Below, piece by piece: positions 34,300-46,947 of a stretch of DNA of 64,000 bases (positions are counted from its first letter, which is position 1; each line of letters begins with the position of its first letter). Origin of the DNA: Coffea arabica. Lineage: Eukaryota; Streptophyta; Magnoliopsida; Gentianales; Rubiaceae. A program made the translations under genes and the position numbers. A model generated the notes under the pieces. It was not told the DNA's origin. It did no database searches and saw only the letters and a program-made list of their open reading frames with translations. The stretch is taken from assembly GCF_036785885.1 (NCBI RefSeq), contig NC_092310.1, positions 2,232,001-2,296,000 on the forward strand, in the 5' to 3' direction.

Positions 34300-37260
34300 T
34301 GTCTTACGTGATCTGGACGGTTAAAAAGAGCTCTTATCCTCGTTGGACTCGGGCTAAGATTCCCTTACGCGTATTGCCCCAAAGTCGGTTGTTTATTTGA
34401 TTTAGGAAATGTGGTCGCCACCAGATTTATACATATTTTTTTTTTTGGGTGCGATAGAAATCATTTTCTTTTACTGAAATTATTTTTAAAAAAAAACCTT
34501 GACAGCTGTGAATGGTCAAAGCCCGTAGGCTTAGGGAACTTTCTCAAAACTTCCGTTCGAATTGTTTTTTTTTTTCTGAAATTTTTGTAGAAAAAAGTAC
34601 AATAATAATTTGACGTATATGAGATAAAAATATAATTAAAAAATAAATTTATAAAGAAGATAAAATTGTTTTAGAGAAAAATGACAAGATCTAATTTAGT
34701 ATATAAATTGATTTGTTTAAATAGATTATTTTTTAAAAAATTAATTACATCAAAAGCACTCATGCTTTATGTCACAAATATGTTGTTGGTGTGCTATGTG
34801 TGTGGATTGAAGATTATTTCACTTTATTTATACCTTATTGACACATACTGATTTGATTACATTATCAACACATTTTTCAATCACCTTTTTATCTCACATA
34901 CATCACATCAAAAAAAGTGTTACAATAAAAATATCTCAAATAATTTACAATCCAAACACACTTGCCTTAATATATGTTTATTAACGTAATCTCCTTATTT
35001 TGATTTTTTAGTTTCTTGAATAAATTAAAAACACTTAGACTTTTAATTTGGTTGCAATTTAATAATAAAATAGTGGTTGAAATGCAATAATGGATAGCAA
35101 GATCGAGTAGGGATATCGTTGTCTAATGGATGTCGTAGATAAGTATTTAGAAAACACATTGATAAATAACGATTAACAAAAAATAATTTTAATTAGATTG
35201 TAATTATTCATACTTTACTTCATAACTCCTTGATTTTTTAATTTGTGTGAAAAAATACTTAAAATATTAATTTCAATTACAATTTCATAATGAAATAGTG
35301 ATTGAAATGCAGTAATTGGTAGCAAGATTGAATGGTGATTGAATAGGGATGTTATTACTAATTAACATGGTAGATAAGTACTAAGGGAACATTGATGAAT
35401 AATTGTGTGCCAATAACAATTTTCTAACGGAAAAAAATGTGAATATAGATACTTTTTTCTTTCTCTTTTTTTTTATCCAATGAATATGGACCGAATGAAA
35501 AGGCAAATGGCCAAAATGAAAACACCAGCAGATTAGAGGATTCCAGATTCCTCTAAAAATGGATATCGGGTGGGATATTATTCAGTATTTCAAGAAGGTT
35601 TCACATTCCTCTGAAGTCTCATTTAGGCCCATCTCCAATTTGAATTGTGTCATTCCATAGTTGGGGCCTGGCAGTTCAAATTTCTAGGAGATTGGGTATC
35701 AAATAAACAAATTTGTTTGGATTGTGCTTTTCGCGGAAAAATTCTAACTTTTTTATAAATATATTTTTCAAATTATCTTTTTATTTCACATGTATCAAAT
35801 CATTACAGTACATTGAATTATAAGCACTTTGGCATGGCATTTGGAACTTTGACATAGAGCTCTCAATGAATTGAATTTTTCACGAACAGGTTCTTGTTCA
35901 ACTTGTATATAATACTCTAATTGAGCTTGAGTTCCGTTCATATATCATATGAGCAAAATTTGAACACTAAATATTTAGTTTGATTCGACTCATTAAAAGC
36001 TCTTTTCATATATTATATGAACAAAAATTTCAACATTAAGTATTTAGGTTGATTCGACTCATTCAAAACTCTATTTTGACATATTGAAGTTGTGTTGCAC
36101 TATCACGTGAACATTCAACTTGCCAATTATGCAGATGCTCATCATAAGTTTTCAACCTGTGTTAGAAAATTGGGAACTTCTAAGTAGTGGCTGGCAATGC
36201 AAGCAGTCTCAAATACTGCCAGAAAGGCAATTCCTGTGTTGATCTGCTTAAAAAGATGAGTTTGTCTCTATTATCAACAAATTTTATGAATGTTTCCTTG
36301 ATGAGTTTGTCCAGCTTATAAACAGAGAAAGACTTTAGAAGCTTTGCACCGCACCACCACAGCCCCAAGAAATGATAGCTTATTAGGAAAATCTTTTTTT
36401 GTTTTGTGTTATATTGAGTAATCTCTTGTATTGTCACTTTCTTGTTTTGGGGCTTTAGAAATTTTGTTCTACATTTTATTTTTGTCTTCATTATAATAGA
36501 TTTTGCTCATCTTTTCTGGTGGATGTAGATCTAATTGATTGAACTACGAAAAAAATCCACAATACAAAATATGCAAGAACATTAGGTTGGTACATTTTCA
36601 CACCAAAACCTAAATCAAATGCACCAACCAGATGTAACCGTTTCACTGAAAATTATATAGACCTGTCCAAATCTCTAATTTGGAATAGTCGATAGTCTTT
36701 ATTTCACTGATTGATCTTGTTTAACCTTCTTTCATTTTTCTCTTTTGTTGGTCCTTCTTCTACAGAACAGGAGACTGGTGGAGCGTAGATACTTAGATCA
36801 TCTGTCAACTCGTGCGAGCTCATAAAATCAATACTGATGAATCTAGTAATCCTGTGATATCTGTATGTTGGATCAGATACAAGAGATACTTGTAGGAAGC
36901 ACCCTTTCATTAGATTATTCTATCTCTGAGCATATTATTTGCCTTCATTATGCCCTGTTGGTGTTTTCTTCAATTTCATGATGAGCAATTAACAGATATG
37001 TTAGCTAAGAAAACAAAAAAAAAAAAAGAAAAAAGAAAAATTGATGCTTTATTGAACCTTCTAATTGCAACGTTCTTCTTAATCCAAGGCATGCAAGTCC
37101 AAATACAGATGTAGTTTAAAATGAATAGGACTAACATAGACCAAAATGAAAGATGATAAGCAGCAAAGGAGGGAAGAATGGTGATTGAATTATTTTGAGT
37201 ATCAAAGCCATTTCAGCCAATTCTTTTCCTTTCAGGCCACAGGAGAAACATTTTTTGCAA
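34300..37260. other. AT-rich intergenic DNA with small duplications
   Basis: It contains a diverged direct duplication of about 225 bp (35000-35190 and 35225-35420, sharing GATAAGTA and TTGAAATGCA blocks) and a tandem pair of 68 bp at 35937-36072 (TTGATTCGACTCATT). Minus-strand ORFs at 36180-36491 and 36704-36910 have no recognisable features. Confidence 0.45.
34798..34961. mobile_element. hAT-like MITE (about 165 bp)
   Basis: The ends are inverted repeats GTGTGTGGATTG and, on the complement, GTGTGTTTGGATTG, both followed by an AAATTATTT-like block. The inside has CACCTTTTTATCTCA. The same layout and length occur at 58800-58968. A one-ended relative is at about 35711-35830. No clear target duplication. 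Confidence 0.6.
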
Positions 37261-37261
37261 C

Positions 37262-38144
37262 TCATCCCTTGTAATGAAGAGCCTCATTGATGAACTTGTT
37301 GAAATTAATGTAAGATAATCCCCTTACCTCAGTTGCTTCAGCTTTCTTCTTCTATTCTTTAGCTTTGAACCTCATTTTTCCCCTTCCTCTCCCACAATCA
37401 TTTTGCGTACAAGTTCTGCAACTTCATCGTACTTCACGTCATGATTTATTTCCATTCCAATTCCCCATTTCTCACAAGAGTAATGACAATTAGTTTGCTA
37501 ATCAACAAAGAAAGGCCAGCAGATGACAGGCACACCAGCACAAATAGTTTCCATCATAGAATTCCATCCACAGTGAGTAAAAAATACGCCAATAGCTGAA
37601 TGCTCCAACACTTTCTCCTATGCACACCAGCTTGTTAAGAACCCTCTATCCTGAATCTCTTCCAGGAAATCTTCAGGCAACATTACTGATTATCCTCCCT
37701 GCACTACATTAGGCCGAACAATCCATAAGAACTGTTGCCTGCTGGTAGCAAGTCCCCAAGCAAATTCTCTGAAATGATGGTTAGTCATGGTTGTTACACT
37801 TCCATAATTAACATAAACAACTGAGTTTGGTGCTCTTCGATCCAGCCACTCGAAAACTTTCAAGTCAGGCTTCCATAAACTTGAATTTAGGGAATTGACT
37901 TGGCTTTTGGAAACAATGTGCCTGGCTAATAACTGTAGAGGGCCTATAGTATAAATATTTGGGAAATTGAACTTCGAAATGACTGCCTCCAATGCTTCTG
38001 TTTCAAATTCATCGAAGGCATTGAAGATTATTGATGAAGCTTTGAGACAACTCTGTGCTTCCTCTCCCATGAAATCAAACATGATGTCATTGGATCGGTT
38101 GCTCTTAAAAAGCTTCGAAGGTCCCTGAATTTTACATTGCTCAT
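37262..38144 (-). pseudogene. UGT85-like glycosyltransferase pseudogene, C-terminal part
   Basis: Read leftwards this gives the second half of a family 1 UDP-glycosyltransferase, with UGT85-style text: a RDLRSFLRATD segment at the right edge, SIIFNAFDEFE, IYTIGPL, SVVYVNYGSVT, FLWIVRP, then the PSPG sugar-binding box with THCGWNS and VPVICWPFF. It is dead. In-frame stops lie at 37690-37692, 37618-37620 (where Gln is expected in WC-x-QE), 37498-37500 (PSPG end) and 37352-37354. There is one frameshift near 38100 and one near 37380. The last coding block ends with TGA at 37262-37264. An LTR retrotransposon interrupts it at 38145, and the upstream piece is at 50761. Confidence 0.9.
38140..38144. 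repeat. 5-bp target duplication of the Athila element (left)
   Basis: CTCAT, repeated exactly at 50761-50765. Confidence 0.9.
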
Positions 38145-39615
38145 TGATAGGGTACAATTTGTTAGTAATTTTATTATTAATTTTCCCTTTTATCCCTGAC
38201 AAATATTGTGTTAATTGCTGATATTTACTCATATTTGGTATGTGGACTTAATTTCAGGAATAAAGCAGAAAACTACCAAAAGGAGGGACTTTATGGAAAA
38301 TATGGAGACTTCTAAGGGCTTCAATGCTTGGGTCCTTGAATTGGTGGGGACCACAAGCTAGTGGAAGGCATCTAGTCATTTGGACTCTAAAAAGAAAGCT
38401 ACGGAAGGAGACTTGGGGCAAGAAGTACTTTGAAGGCTTTGTCCACATGTGTGGGGACCACGTAGAGAGCCTTTAGTTATCTTTCTTTTGTGGCTTAAAT
38501 AGGGATAACGTAGAGTAGCAGAGGGATATCTCTAGTTTTAGTCTTTTAGTGTAGCTTTACTTTTTTCCTTCTTTTGACTGGCCTCTGGCACACGCCAGGT
38601 GTTCGACAAAATTCCCCAACGGGAAAAACACATTTTATTCCTTGCTTCTTAATAGAAAACGCTATGCTTTTGCAATCCATTAATTCGTGTGATGATTTAA
38701 TTATGCGGCGTGGCTAAGTCTTCCATCTAGTCAAGGGTCAACTCGACGGCGCAGTCCCGAAAACCTGTGAGATCTAATTAGTTTTCACGCGTTCCTTAAT
38801 TTATTAATATTTGCACGTTGCCTGCTTGTATTTTCATGGGATTATTTTATTAATTGGATGTCAAGGGCCCGATGTTCAATGTGATTTATTAGTCTCGTGC
38901 CAATTTAGTCAATTAAATCCGTAATTGTTTGATTGATTAATATTAGTGGCAACTGGTGTGTTTACACATTAGGGGAACGTGCGATCTAATTTAAATAACC
39001 CTCGTAGCGTGTTATTGGTTAGGGCTAGGTTTTTCTAATATTAATGCAATTGGGAAATTAATTCCTACGGTCGTACCTAGGAGTATTTTCTGGTTAGGGG
39101 TGATCAATGGTCGTACCTTGGTTATCAATAATTTAAGGAAAAATTGGTCGTCAGACTATAACTAGCCTATTAATAAATTAAGTGAACCTCTCCTGCATCA
39201 ATGATCGGATAAATGGACTGTGCCTGAGTAGTTGCATCCTTGGCTAGAATTTATTTATTCTTGATTTAATTCCTGCTATATTCGTGCTAGTTAATTATTT
39301 ATTTTTAGTTGAATTGTTTAATTGTTTTTAGTTTCATTCCGGTAAAACCCCCCCTTATCAATTGGACTTTAAAAAGAGACAAATATCTCCAGTCCCTGAG
39401 GAGACGACTTTACTTGCCACTGCCTACTATTTTTGCCAACTAATTAATTTTGGTATATCGGATTCAGCAAACTCTTCGGGAACAGGGTGAATCAAGTAAC
39501 CCATTGCACACCTAGAGTCCCTGCTCCAGTACCTAGGATTAATTATTGACAGCTCTTAGTGGTAGCTAGGTTCTATATTATTATTATTATTATTGCACAG
39601 GTTGACGACCTGTCA
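38145..39615 (+). repeat. 5' LTR of Athila element (1471 bp)
   Basis: TGATAGGGTAC to CGACCTGTCA. Same length as the 3' LTR and about 99.7% identical by eye. Confidence 0.95.
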
Positions 39616-39705
39616 ATTTTTGGCGCCGTTGCCGGGGACTGGCATTATTATTTGTTTCTTTTTAAATTTCATTTTTGCTCTAATTTTCTGGTATTTTTCT
39701 AGTGT

Positions 39706-42700
39706 ATGCCTAGGTCTTCTCGTGCAGGTGAATTGATTTTTGACCCTGAAGTAGAGAAAATCGCGCGTAGAACAAGGAAAGAAACCAGACAGCTCAGAGA
39801 GGAGCACTCCAGGGCTACATCTCAGAGACCTGAGCCTGAAGTTGAACCAGCAGATTCGTTTGGTGACACTTCAAGTGATTGTTGCCAAGAGAGCGTCGAC
39901 ATGGCAAACACACAAACATTAAGGGAGTTGGCTGCTCCAAACTTGACCCAACAACCTCTTTGCATAACTTTTCCTCGCCTTAGTGAGAATGCAGCTTTTG
40001 AATTAAAACCTGGTCTAATACATTTGTTGCCTGTTTTTCATGGTCTGCCAGGAGAGGAACCCCACAAACACATGCAGGAATTTGATGTGGTGTGTTCGAG
40101 TATGAAACCTTCGGGAGTAACTGATGAACAAATTAAATTAAGGGCCTTCCCTTTCTCTCTCAAGGATTCGGCAAAGGACTGGTTATACTGTCTACCTGCA
40201 GGCATTATCACCACGTGGCCAGAGATGCAGAAAAATTTTTTTGAAAAATATTTCCCTGCATCCAGAGCTGCTAGCTTGCGAAAGGAAATATGTGGAATCA
40301 AGCAATTTCACGGGGAATCCTTGTATGAATATTGGGAGAGGTTCACCAGGCTGCGTACCCGATGCCCACATCACCAAATAAGTGATCAACTGCTGATTCA
40401 GTATTTCTACGAGGGGCTACTGATGAACGATAGGAATATCATTGATGCAGCAAGTGGTGGTGCACTGGTAAATAAGACTACCCAGGAGGCATGGGACTTA
40501 ATTGAGCGAATGGCAGAGAATTGCCAGCAGTTTGGTACGAGAGCAGATGTTCCTACGAGAAAGGTAAACGAGGTAAGTTCATCTTCCATCGAACAGCAGT
40601 TATCTGAATTAACCTCATTTGTTCGACAGATAGCTGTAGGAAATGCACAGCAGGCCAAAGTGTGTGGGATTTGCACGAATATTGGTCATACCACTGACTC
40701 GTGCCCACAGTTACATGAAGAGGGAATTGAGCAAGCAAATATGGCTGGTAACATGCCCATGCCACGTAGACAGTATGACCCCTATTCCAACTCATACAAT
40801 CCGGGTTGGAGGGATCATCCAAATCTAAGCTATGGGGGAAATAAGCAACAAAATTTCATCCCCAATAGACAGCAGGGTTTCCAGCAACAATATCAAACAA
40901 GGAATCAACCCTCCTCTACCTCAGGTATGTCCCTAGAAGACATGGTGAAAACCATAGCCTCTAATACTATGAAATTTCAACAGGACACTGAGGCCAACAA
41001 TCAAGAGATGAAAGCACGTATGCAAAACTTGGAAAATCAGATGAGTCAATTAGCCTCCATTGTCAACCGACTAGACTCTCAGGGGAAGGGAAAACTCCCA
41101 TCCCAACCTGAGGTGAATCCCAAGAATGTAAGTGCAATGACCCTCAGGAGTGGGAAAGAGGTTGAAGGTCCAGCCCCAGTGGCTCCGAAGGACAAGAATG
41201 AGGACCGTATTGAGAAGGAGCTTGAGGAAGAAGGAACTCCTGGCACAAATGAAGAGGTACTACGTAACCCAGTGGGGCCAGTTAAGCCTAACCCACCACC
41301 TTTTCCTAGCAGGTTGGAAAGGCCTAAAAAGCAAGACAAGGAAAAAGAAATTTTGGAGATGTTTAGGAAGGTGGAGATAAATATCCCCTTACTTGACGCA
41401 ATTAAGCAAGTACCCCGGTATGCCAAATTTTTGAAGGACCTATGCATCAATAGGAAGAAATTGAGGGGAGATGAAAGGATAATCGTGGGAGAGAACGTAT
41501 CTGCAGTGCTTCAAAGAAAACTTCCACCAAAGTGCGGAGACCCGGGTATGTTCACTATTCCTTGTAAAATAGGGAACACTAGCATTAGGAATGCCATGTT
41601 AGATTTAGGAGCCTCTATAAATGTGATGCCCAGGGCTATATATGCTTCTCTGAATTTGGGCCCTTTAAAGGAAACTGGCATTATAATTCAATTGGCTGAT
41701 AGGACTAATGCTTATCCTGATGGGGTGATAGAAGATGTGTTAGTACAAGTGAACAATTTAGTGTTCCCTGCTGATTTTTATATTCTTGATATGGGTGATG
41801 AACGTTCTCCAAATCCATCACCAATTTTGTTGGGGAGGCCCTTCTTGAGCACGGCTCGTACAAAAATTGATGTTAGTAAGGGCACCCTAACGATGGAATT
41901 TGATGGAGAAATAGTTCATTTTAGTATATTTGAGGCCATGAAATATCCGTGTCATTCTAATGCTGTTTTTGCTGTGAGTATAATTGACCCTTTGGTGCAA
42001 GAAGTATTTGAGATTAATGGCAGGGATGAATTGGAGGTAGCAATCACCAAACATTTGGATCTGGAAGTGGCCTGCGAAATGGAGTTAGACATCAATTTGC
42101 AAAGAATGGTTGGAGCCTTGCATTCACTAGGCCAAAGTCCTCTAAGGTATGATGTTGCTCCTATATTTGTGCCTGAACCACACCTAAAGCTGTTACCTTC
42201 TATCGTGCAGGCGCCTGAAGTGGAGTTGAAACCCCTTCCCGAGCATTTAAAGTATGCCTTTTTAGGTGAAAAAGAGACGTTACCAGTGATAATCTCATCC
42301 AAATTATCACCCACGGAGGAGGACAAACTGCTGCGGGTTTTAAAGGAGCATAAGGAAGCTATAGGGTGGACAATTGCAGACATCAAGGGTATAAGCCCGT
42401 CTGTGTGCATGCATCGAATTCGCCTGGAAGAGGATGCTAGGCCGATAAGACAACCACAAAGGAGATTGAACCCCATCATGATGGAAGTGGTCAAAAAAGA
42501 GGTAATCAAGCTTCTGGACGTAGGAATTATTTTCTCTATCTCAGACAGCCCATGGGTAAGTCCGGTCCAAGTGGTGCCAAAGAAAGCAGGGGTAACTGCG
42601 GAAGAAAATCATGAAGGGGACCTTGTTCCAATTCGAAAGCCTACGGGTTGGCGCCAGTGCATCGATTACCGTAAATTGAACGCAGTGACCAAGAAGGATC

Positions 42701-45120
42701 ATTTTCCCCTTCCATTTATCGATCAAATGGTTGAAAGGTTAGCTCGTCGTGCCTATTATTGTTTTTTGGATGGTTTCTCTGGTTATTTTCAGATAGCAAT
42801 TGCGCCAGAGGATCAAGAGAAAACAACTTTCACTTGCTCCTTTGGCACTTTTGCCTATCGAAGGATGCCTTTTGGATTGTGTAATGCCCCTGCAACATTC
42901 CAGAGGTGCATGATTAGCATTTTTTCTGAATATGTAGAGAGAATAATTGAGGTATTCATGGATGACTTTAGTGTCTATGGTGATAGTTTTGACGATTGCT
43001 TAGATAACTTGACATTGATTTTAAAAAGATGCATTGAGACTAACCTGGTGCTAAATTGGGAAAAATGTCACTTCATGGTTGAGCACGGGATAGTTCTAGG
43101 ACATGTAGTGTCATCTAGAGGAATTGAAGTTGATAAAGCTAAAATAGATGTGATATCTGCTTTACCTTACCCCGTAACTGTACGGGAAGTTCGTTCTTTT
43201 CTTGGACATGCAGGTTTCTATCGCAGATTTATCAAGGATTTCTCAAAGATCGGGGCACCACTTTTCAGGCTTTTACAAAAGGATGTCAGTTTTGAATTCG
43301 ACGAGAAATGCGAAGAAGCGTTCGAGAAGTTGAAAAAATTACTCACTTCTCCACCTGTCATCCAACCCCCTGACTGGAATCTCCCATTTGAAATCATGTG
43401 TGACGCCAGCGATTACGCAGTGGGTGCGGTACTAGGTCAAAGAGTGGGAAAGGCAGCCCACGCTATATACTACGCATCTCGAGCCTTGAACGGAGCCCAA
43501 CTGAACTATTCGACCACCGAGAAAGAGCTCCTAGCTGTAGTTTTTGCTTTAGAAAAATTTCGTTCCTATTTACTTGGTGCTAAAGTTATTATTTTCTCTG
43601 ATCATGCAGCCCTGCGGTATCTGTTGACCAAGAAAGAGGCAAAACCGCGACTGATAAGGTGGATATTGTTGCTACAGGAGTTTGACTTGGAGATCAGAGA
43701 TAAGAAAGGGGCAGAGAATTTGGTAGCAGATCACTTGAGTCGGGTACAAGTCACCAAGGACGATATCCCGTTGAGAGAAACCTTCCCTGACGAGCACTTA
43801 TTTTCTGCTAATTTAACTTTGCCCTGGTATGCAGATATTGTTAATTTTCTAGTTACTGACAAGTTTCCTGCAGGATGGTCTAAGGCAAAAAGGGATAAGT
43901 TAAGGAGTGACGTAAAATCGTACATCTGGGATGACCCTTACCTCTGGAAACGTGGTGCTGACCAAATCATTCGGAGATGTGTAAGTGAAAATGAATTCCA
44001 ATCCATTCTAGCTTATTGTCACTCTTTTGCATGTGGAGGTCACTTTGGACCAAAGAGGACTGCTCGTAAGGTTCTAGAGAGTGGATTTTATTGGCCGACC
44101 CTCTTTAAGGATGCCTATTTATTTTGTAAGTCATGTGATAAGTGTCAACGAGTAGGTAGTATTTCTCGAAGGGATCAAATGACCCAAACCCCAATGATTT
44201 TTGTTGAGATTTTTGATGTTTGGGGTATTGATTTCATGGGCCATTTTCCTTCATCTTTCGGTTTTTTGTATATATTGCTTGCCGTAGATTATGTCTCAAA
44301 GTGGGTGGAAGCAAAAGCCACCCGCACTAATGATTCTAAGGTGGTTGCAGAATTCATTAAATCTAATATCTTTGTCCGTTTTGGGATGCCACGAGCAATT
44401 GTAAGTGATCGGGGTACCCATTTCTGCAACAAGACGATTGCTGCACTTTTTAGGAGGTACGGTGTCTTGCACAAAGTCTCCACGTCTTACCATCCGCAGA
44501 CAAACGGTCAGGCGGAAGCATCGAACCGAGAGATCAAGTCAATTTTGGAAAAAATGGTTCGACCTGATAGGAAGGACTGGAGTGGGAGACTTGAAGATGC
44601 CTTGTGGGCATATAGAACGGCGTACAAGACACCAATCGGCATGTCTCCTTACCGTTTGGTATTTGGGAAGCCATGCCACCTCCCTGTCGAGTTCGAGCAT
44701 AGAGCATTTTGGGCGGTCAAGCAATGCAACATGGATATCGAAGAGGGCGGAATTCAAAGGAAGCTACAGTTACAAGAATTGGAGGAGATTCGCAATGAAG
44801 CCTACGAGAATGCTGTGATTTATAAGGAGAAAAACAAGATTTTTCATGACCAGCAGGTCTCTAGGAAGACGTTCGAATGTGGGCAAAAAGTTTTACTGTA
44901 CCACTCAAAGTTGAAGTTATTTCCAGGTAAGTTACGTTCTCGTTGGATCGGTCCCTTTGTTGTAACTAATGTCTTTGATTATGGTGCAGTGGAGATCCAG
45001 AGTCTGAAGACGGAGAAGAAATTTGTGGTGAATGGTCATCGTCTCAAGCCGTATTATGATGATGTTCCAGTTGAGCGGGTAGAGATGATGCATTTGGAGG
45101 ACCCAATTTGCTTGGTTTAA
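39706..45120 (+). CDS. Athila gag-pol polyprotein (1804 aa, intact)
   Basis: Domains in order: capsid-type retrotransposon gag at about 108-238; CCHC zinc knuckle (CX2CX4HX4C) at 320-333; aspartic protease with DLGAS at 633-637; reverse transcriptase at about 930-1140 with FMDD at 1084-1087; RNase H at about 1230-1345; integrase with an HHCC finger (about 1438-1482) and catalytic D1509, D1568 and E1604 in DX35E spacing. No stop or frameshift separates gag and pol, so products must come from one polyprotein. The protein makes the virus-like particle, copies the RNA and inserts the cDNA. Text such as the TLRSGK motif and the LGRPFLSTA block after the protease is Athila-like. All catalytic motifs seen are intact. 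Confidence 0.95.
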   Translation: MPRSSRAGELIFDPEVEKIARRTRKETRQLREEHSRATSQRPEPEVEPADSFGDTSSDCCQESVDMANTQTLRELAAPNLTQQPLCITFPRLSENAAFELKPGLIHLLPVFHGLPGEEPHKHMQEFDVVCSSMKPSGVTDEQIKLRAFPFSLKDSAKDWLYCLPAGIITTWPEMQKNFFEKYFPASRAASLRKEICGIKQFHGESLYEYWERFTRLRTRCPHHQISDQLLIQYFYEGLLMNDRNIIDAASGGALVNKTTQEAWDLIERMAENCQQFGTRADVPTRKVNEVSSSSIEQQLSELTSFVRQIAVGNAQQAKVCGICTNIGHTTDSCPQLHEEGIEQANMAGNMPMPRRQYDPYSNSYNPGWRDHPNLSYGGNKQQNFIPNRQQGFQQQYQTRNQPSSTSGMSLEDMVKTIASNTMKFQQDTEANNQEMKARMQNLENQMSQLASIVNRLDSQGKGKLPSQPEVNPKNVSAMTLRSGKEVEGPAPVAPKDKNEDRIEKELEEEGTPGTNEEVLRNPVGPVKPNPPPFPSRLERPKKQDKEKEILEMFRKVEINIPLLDAIKQVPRYAKFLKDLCINRKKLRGDERIIVGENVSAVLQRKLPPKCGDPGMFTIPCKIGNTSIRNAMLDLGASINVMPRAIYASLNLGPLKETGIIIQLADRTNAYPDGVIEDVLVQVNNLVFPADFYILDMGDERSPNPSPILLGRPFLSTARTKIDVSKGTLTMEFDGEIVHFSIFEAMKYPCHSNAVFAVSIIDPLVQEVFEINGRDELEVAITKHLDLEVACEMELDINLQRMVGALHSLGQSPLRYDVAPIFVPEPHLKLLPSIVQAPEVELKPLPEHLKYAFLGEKETLPVIISSKLSPTEEDKLLRVLKEHKEAIGWTIADIKGISPSVCMHRIRLEEDARPIRQPQRRLNPIMMEVVKKEVIKLLDVGIIFSISDSPWVSPVQVVPKKAGVTAEENHEGDLVPIRKPTGWRQCIDYRKLNAVTKKDHFPLPFIDQMVERLARRAYYCFLDGFSGYFQIAIAPEDQEKTTFTCSFGTFAYRRMPFGLCNAPATFQRCMISIFSEYVERIIEVFMDDFSVYGDSFDDCLDNLTLILKRCIETNLVLNWEKCHFMVEHGIVLGHVVSSRGIEVDKAKIDVISALPYPVTVREVRSFLGHAGFYRRFIKDFSKIGAPLFRLLQKDVSFEFDEKCEEAFEKLKKLLTSPPVIQPPDWNLPFEIMCDASDYAVGAVLGQRVGKAAHAIYYASRALNGAQLNYSTTEKELLAVVFALEKFRSYLLGAKVIIFSDHAALRYLLTKKEAKPRLIRWILLLQEFDLEIRDKKGAENLVADHLSRVQVTKDDIPLRETFPDEHLFSANLTLPWYADIVNFLVTDKFPAGWSKAKRDKLRSDVKSYIWDDPYLWKRGADQIIRRCVSENEFQSILAYCHSFACGGHFGPKRTARKVLESGFYWPTLFKDAYLFCKSCDKCQRVGSISRRDQMTQTPMIFVEIFDVWGIDFMGHFPSSFGFLYILLAVDYVSKWVEAKATRTNDSKVVAEFIKSNIFVRFGMPRAIVSDRGTHFCNKTIAALFRRYGVLHKVSTSYHPQTNGQAEASNREIKSILEKMVRPDRKDWSGRLEDALWAYRTAYKTPIGMSPYRLVFGKPCHLPVEFEHRAFWAVKQCNMDIEEGGIQRKLQLQELEEIRNEAYENAVIYKEKNKIFHDQQVSRKTFECGQKVLLYHSKLKLFPGKLRSRWIGPFVVTNVFDYGAVEIQSLKTEKKFVVNGHRLKPYYDDVPVERVEMMHLEDPICLV

Positions 45121-45286
45121 GCAAATTATGGGTTATGTCTAGCCAAATACACTAAAGAAAGGCGCTTTTTCGGGAGGCAACCCGAATATTGATTTTATTG
45201 TTTTTAGTTGTTCATTTCTTTCATTTTGTCGTTTCCTCGTTGGGTAGTAGCAGTATTAATATTTCCTTCACTGAAATCAGGAAGAT

Positions 45287-45480
45287 CAATCTTGGCGTGC
45301 CCACGCGGTGTTGGTGTATCCTGAGATCAGAGGACGAATACCAATCTTGGCGTGCCCGCGCGGTGTTGGTGTCTACTGAGATCAGAGGACGAAGAGCAAT
45401 CTTGGCGTGCCCGCGTGGTGTTTGTGTCTCCTGAGGTCAGTGGATGTTTTGTAATCTTGGCATGCCCACGCGGTGATTGA
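45287..45480 (+). repeat. tandem repeat after pol (about 62 bp, four copies)
   Basis: CAATCTTGGCGTGCCCRCG recurs four times, each followed by TGGTGTTKGTGT and AGATCAGAGGA variants. It lies in the noncoding spacer of the Athila element. Confidence 0.85.
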
Positions 45481-45689
45481 CGACCCAAAACATGGATATA
45501 AAAAAAAAAAAAAAAATTTTTTTTATTACTATTATTATTATGATTATTATTATTAATCCAATCAAAAAAAAAAAAAAAAAGTCAATAAACATTTTCAGAG
45601 AAATTTTCTTTTAAAACCTTAGGCTTTCGTTTTCTTTTCAAAATTCAGAATTTTGAAATATAAATTCGGAATAATGAAGAAACAGGGTT

Positions 45690-46320
45690 TTGAGAAATTT
45701 ATATTTAAAAAAAAAAAAAAAAAAACTCTTTTTCTTCTTTCCTTCTCTTCTTTTCTTCTTTTCTTCTTTCTTTCTTTCTTTCTTTCTTCTTCCCCGCGGC
45801 CCTACTTCCCTTTCCCTTCTTTTTTTTTTTTTTCCCCGCTTCCTCTGTTTCTCCCTTTCTTCTTTCTTTCGCTTCCGTCGCGGCCAAGCTCGCCGCGCCT
45901 GTCCCCCCGCCAGATCTGCTCTCTCCACCACCACTGCAAGCCGCGAGCCACGACGGCACTTCCCTCGCACGCGACTGCAGTCGCAGCCCACGGACAGCCG
46001 CCGCTGCCCGCTGCTATTTCCACCACCACCGCAGCAGCTTCACCCACGCAGGCTGCCGTCGACGCCGCCGCCCACCTCGGGCGACCCTCCTCCGCCTACA
46101 CCAGCCGCGCCCTTCCACCCCCTCCAAGCTCCAGCTCCTGCAGGCCCACCTCGCTGCGCACGGTTTCTCTCTGCCCAGTTCCACTTCGCCGCCACAGTCG
46201 CACGGCTGCTCAACCCTCCAGTCCACCGCCAGTCCTCCAGAAGCTTCCTCCTCGCGCGGGTAGACCAGGCGCTACTTCTGGTGAATTCGTCCTCTATTTT
46301 TCTCTTTCCTATTTTTTAAT
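45690..46320 (+). other. GC-rich spacer between pol and the env-position ORF
   Basis: After A- and T/C-runs (45705-45870) comes about 400 bp of C-rich DNA (45880-46280), very unlike the rest of the window. Overlapping ORFs in several frames are Ser/Pro/Ala low complexity and not credible proteins. At about 46281 the sequence changes abruptly to T/G-rich after CTTCTGGTGAATTC, which resembles an exon-intron border. Confidence 0.5.
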
Positions 46321-46819
46321 CACTGAGTAGCTGAGGCCAGAGCACTAGTTTTTCATTAGCTGATGCCAGATTTTTGATTTGCTAGTTGAGAACGAAACTT
46401 GTGGGCTTATTTGGGTGCTGTGGTATATCTGTGGTTGGTTGTTGATTATTTGGTAAATTTTGTTCTCAATCGATGGTATTTGGGGAGAATCTTTACTCGA
46501 TTTGACTGTTTATTTAGTTTTTGAGGGGGGGTTTTCTGCTCTGTTTATTTGCTTAATTATTTCTTGGGGGAACTGTTTGGACAAGTTTGAGTTTAATTGC
46601 TGCCAAGTGGGGATATTTTCTACTATTTGTTGAACAGCTAGCCCAGTTGCTTTAATTTTTCCCTGTGCCTCACCAGTGGTACTGGTTGAGCACTTTAGCC
46701 TATCATTGTTGCTGTTTTGGGAGATACTGGCTTACGTTCAGGTTTCATTTCTGGGGGATTGGGTCTCATTTGCTGAATTTTGTGTCCAATTGTGGGTGAA
46801 TTGCTGCGATTATTTGCTT

Positions 46820-46912
46820 ATTGGGGGCGCCCGTGACGCTTATACTTGCTTATTGGGGGGCGCCCGTGACGCTTATACTTGTTTATTGGGGGCGCCCGTG
46901 ACGCTTATATTT
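46820..46912 (+). repeat. 33-bp tandem repeat, three copies
   Basis: Each unit contains GGGGGCGCCCGTGACGCTTA. It ends about 35 bp before the start of the env-position ORF. Confidence 0.9.
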
Positions 46913-46947
46913 GCTACTTGGTTGTTTGGGTTTGCCTGTTGACCACC

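Noticed and set aside
38254..38448. 64-codon minus-strand ORF present in both LTRs (also 49399-49593).
   Set aside because: Present in both only because the LTRs are copies; no family features and antisense to the element.
45653..46330. Overlapping ORFs of 209 and 225 codons on plus and several on minus.
   Set aside because: They run through poly-A, poly-T/C and C-rich DNA, are low complexity in every frame and lack family features.
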